5,933 nucleotides of DNA from Thermodesulfobacteriaceae bacterium. GTDB lineage: Bacteria > Desulfobacterota > Dissulfuribacteria > Dissulfuribacterales > UBA3076. This document shows positions 5,732 through 5,933 of this stretch, piece after piece. Every line of letters begins with the position of its first letter. The stretch's first letter is position 1. Both the position numbers and the translations under genes were made by a program. The stretch covers positions 1 through 5,933 of the forward strand of contig DTYO01000052.1 of assembly GCA_012961845.1 (NCBI GenBank), read 5' to 3'. The notes beneath the pieces were generated by a model, which was given only the letters and a program-made list of their open reading frames with translations, had not been told where the DNA came from and searched no databases.

Positions 5732-5933
5732 ATGATAAACCTGGTATTCTTGCAGTTTCAGATCAGCGAACTCGGAAAGAACGGTCGCCTCATCAACCTG
5801 CAGCTAAGCGACCTAATGACCGGGGTTTCAAAGAGGGCGAGGCTGCTGTTGATGGACTACAGCCAGTCGGGCGATTCAGACGATGTCGATTCGCTGGTGG
5901 AACAGCTCGGGGAACTGTCCAACGAGGAACTCA
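5732..5933 (+). CDS. DisA-linker-like protein, partial (runs off the right edge)
   Basis: Sixty-seven codons are visible from an ATG, with no stop before the edge and a coding-like bias to G/C third positions. Residues 13-31, ELGKNGRLINLQLSDLMTG, and LLLMDYSQ (38-45) match, without a gap, the helical linker domain of the diadenylate cyclase DisA, where I recall ELGxEGRLxxxQLxEL and LIMDYS at the same spacing. Residues 56-67 (EQLGELSNEEL) also fit the stretch after it. In DisA the N-terminal diadenylate cyclase domain precedes this linker and helix-hairpin-helix repeats follow. Here the frame begins at the linker, an in-frame TGA lies at 5723-5725, and there is no cyclase motif upstream. No good ribosome-binding site is seen. 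It may be a truncated DisA, a gene remnant, or a protein with a different domain order. The family link rests on recalled sequences. Confidence 0.6.
   Translation, partial: MINLVFLQFQISELGKNGRLINLQLSDLMTGVSKRARLLLMDYSQSGDSDDVDSLVEQLGELSNEEL

Overview
The window carries the classic bacterial rpmH-rnpA-yidD-yidC-jag-mnmE cluster, all on the minus strand and read right to left from about 5440 down to 287. The start of a divergent plus-strand gene is cut by the right edge. YidC has a large periplasmic domain between its first and second membrane segments, so the host has a Gram-negative envelope. The fixed order yidC-jag-mnmE and the mid-GC codon use with C/G-rich third positions suggest a member of Desulfobacterota (the former Deltaproteobacteria). 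That placement is inference from gene order and protein character, not a measured phylogeny.

Layout from right to left. The divergent intergenic stretch 5441-5731 holds a sigma70-like promoter for rpmH, whose -35 box lies in an inverted repeat. It also holds two inverted repeats in the rpmH leader and a long, GC-rich, rod-like imperfect inverted repeat at 5630-5721. rpmH (44 codons, too short for many gene callers) and rnpA follow, 9 bases apart. A 214-base gap leads to yidD, and a 226-base gap leads to yidC. yidC and jag are nearly contiguous, and the jag stop overlaps the GTG start of mnmE by 8 bases. The left 286 bases hold no gene I can support.

The genes link ribosome and tRNA maturation to membrane protein biogenesis. 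L34 is a ribosomal protein, RnpA is the protein subunit of RNase P, YidD and YidC serve inner-membrane protein insertion, Jag is a KH/R3H RNA-binding protein, and MnmE modifies the wobble uridine of certain tRNAs. No mobile element, tRNA, rRNA or CRISPR array is visible.

The least ordinary part is the right end. The plus-strand reading frame from 5732 matches, without gaps, the helical linker domain of the c-di-AMP synthase DisA. It starts directly at that linker, with an in-frame stop just upstream and no room for the diadenylate cyclase domain that normally comes first. It is therefore a truncated, rearranged or decayed DisA relative, preceded by the structured 5630-5721 element. Nothing in the window amounts to a clearly new system; this end is where a second look is best spent.
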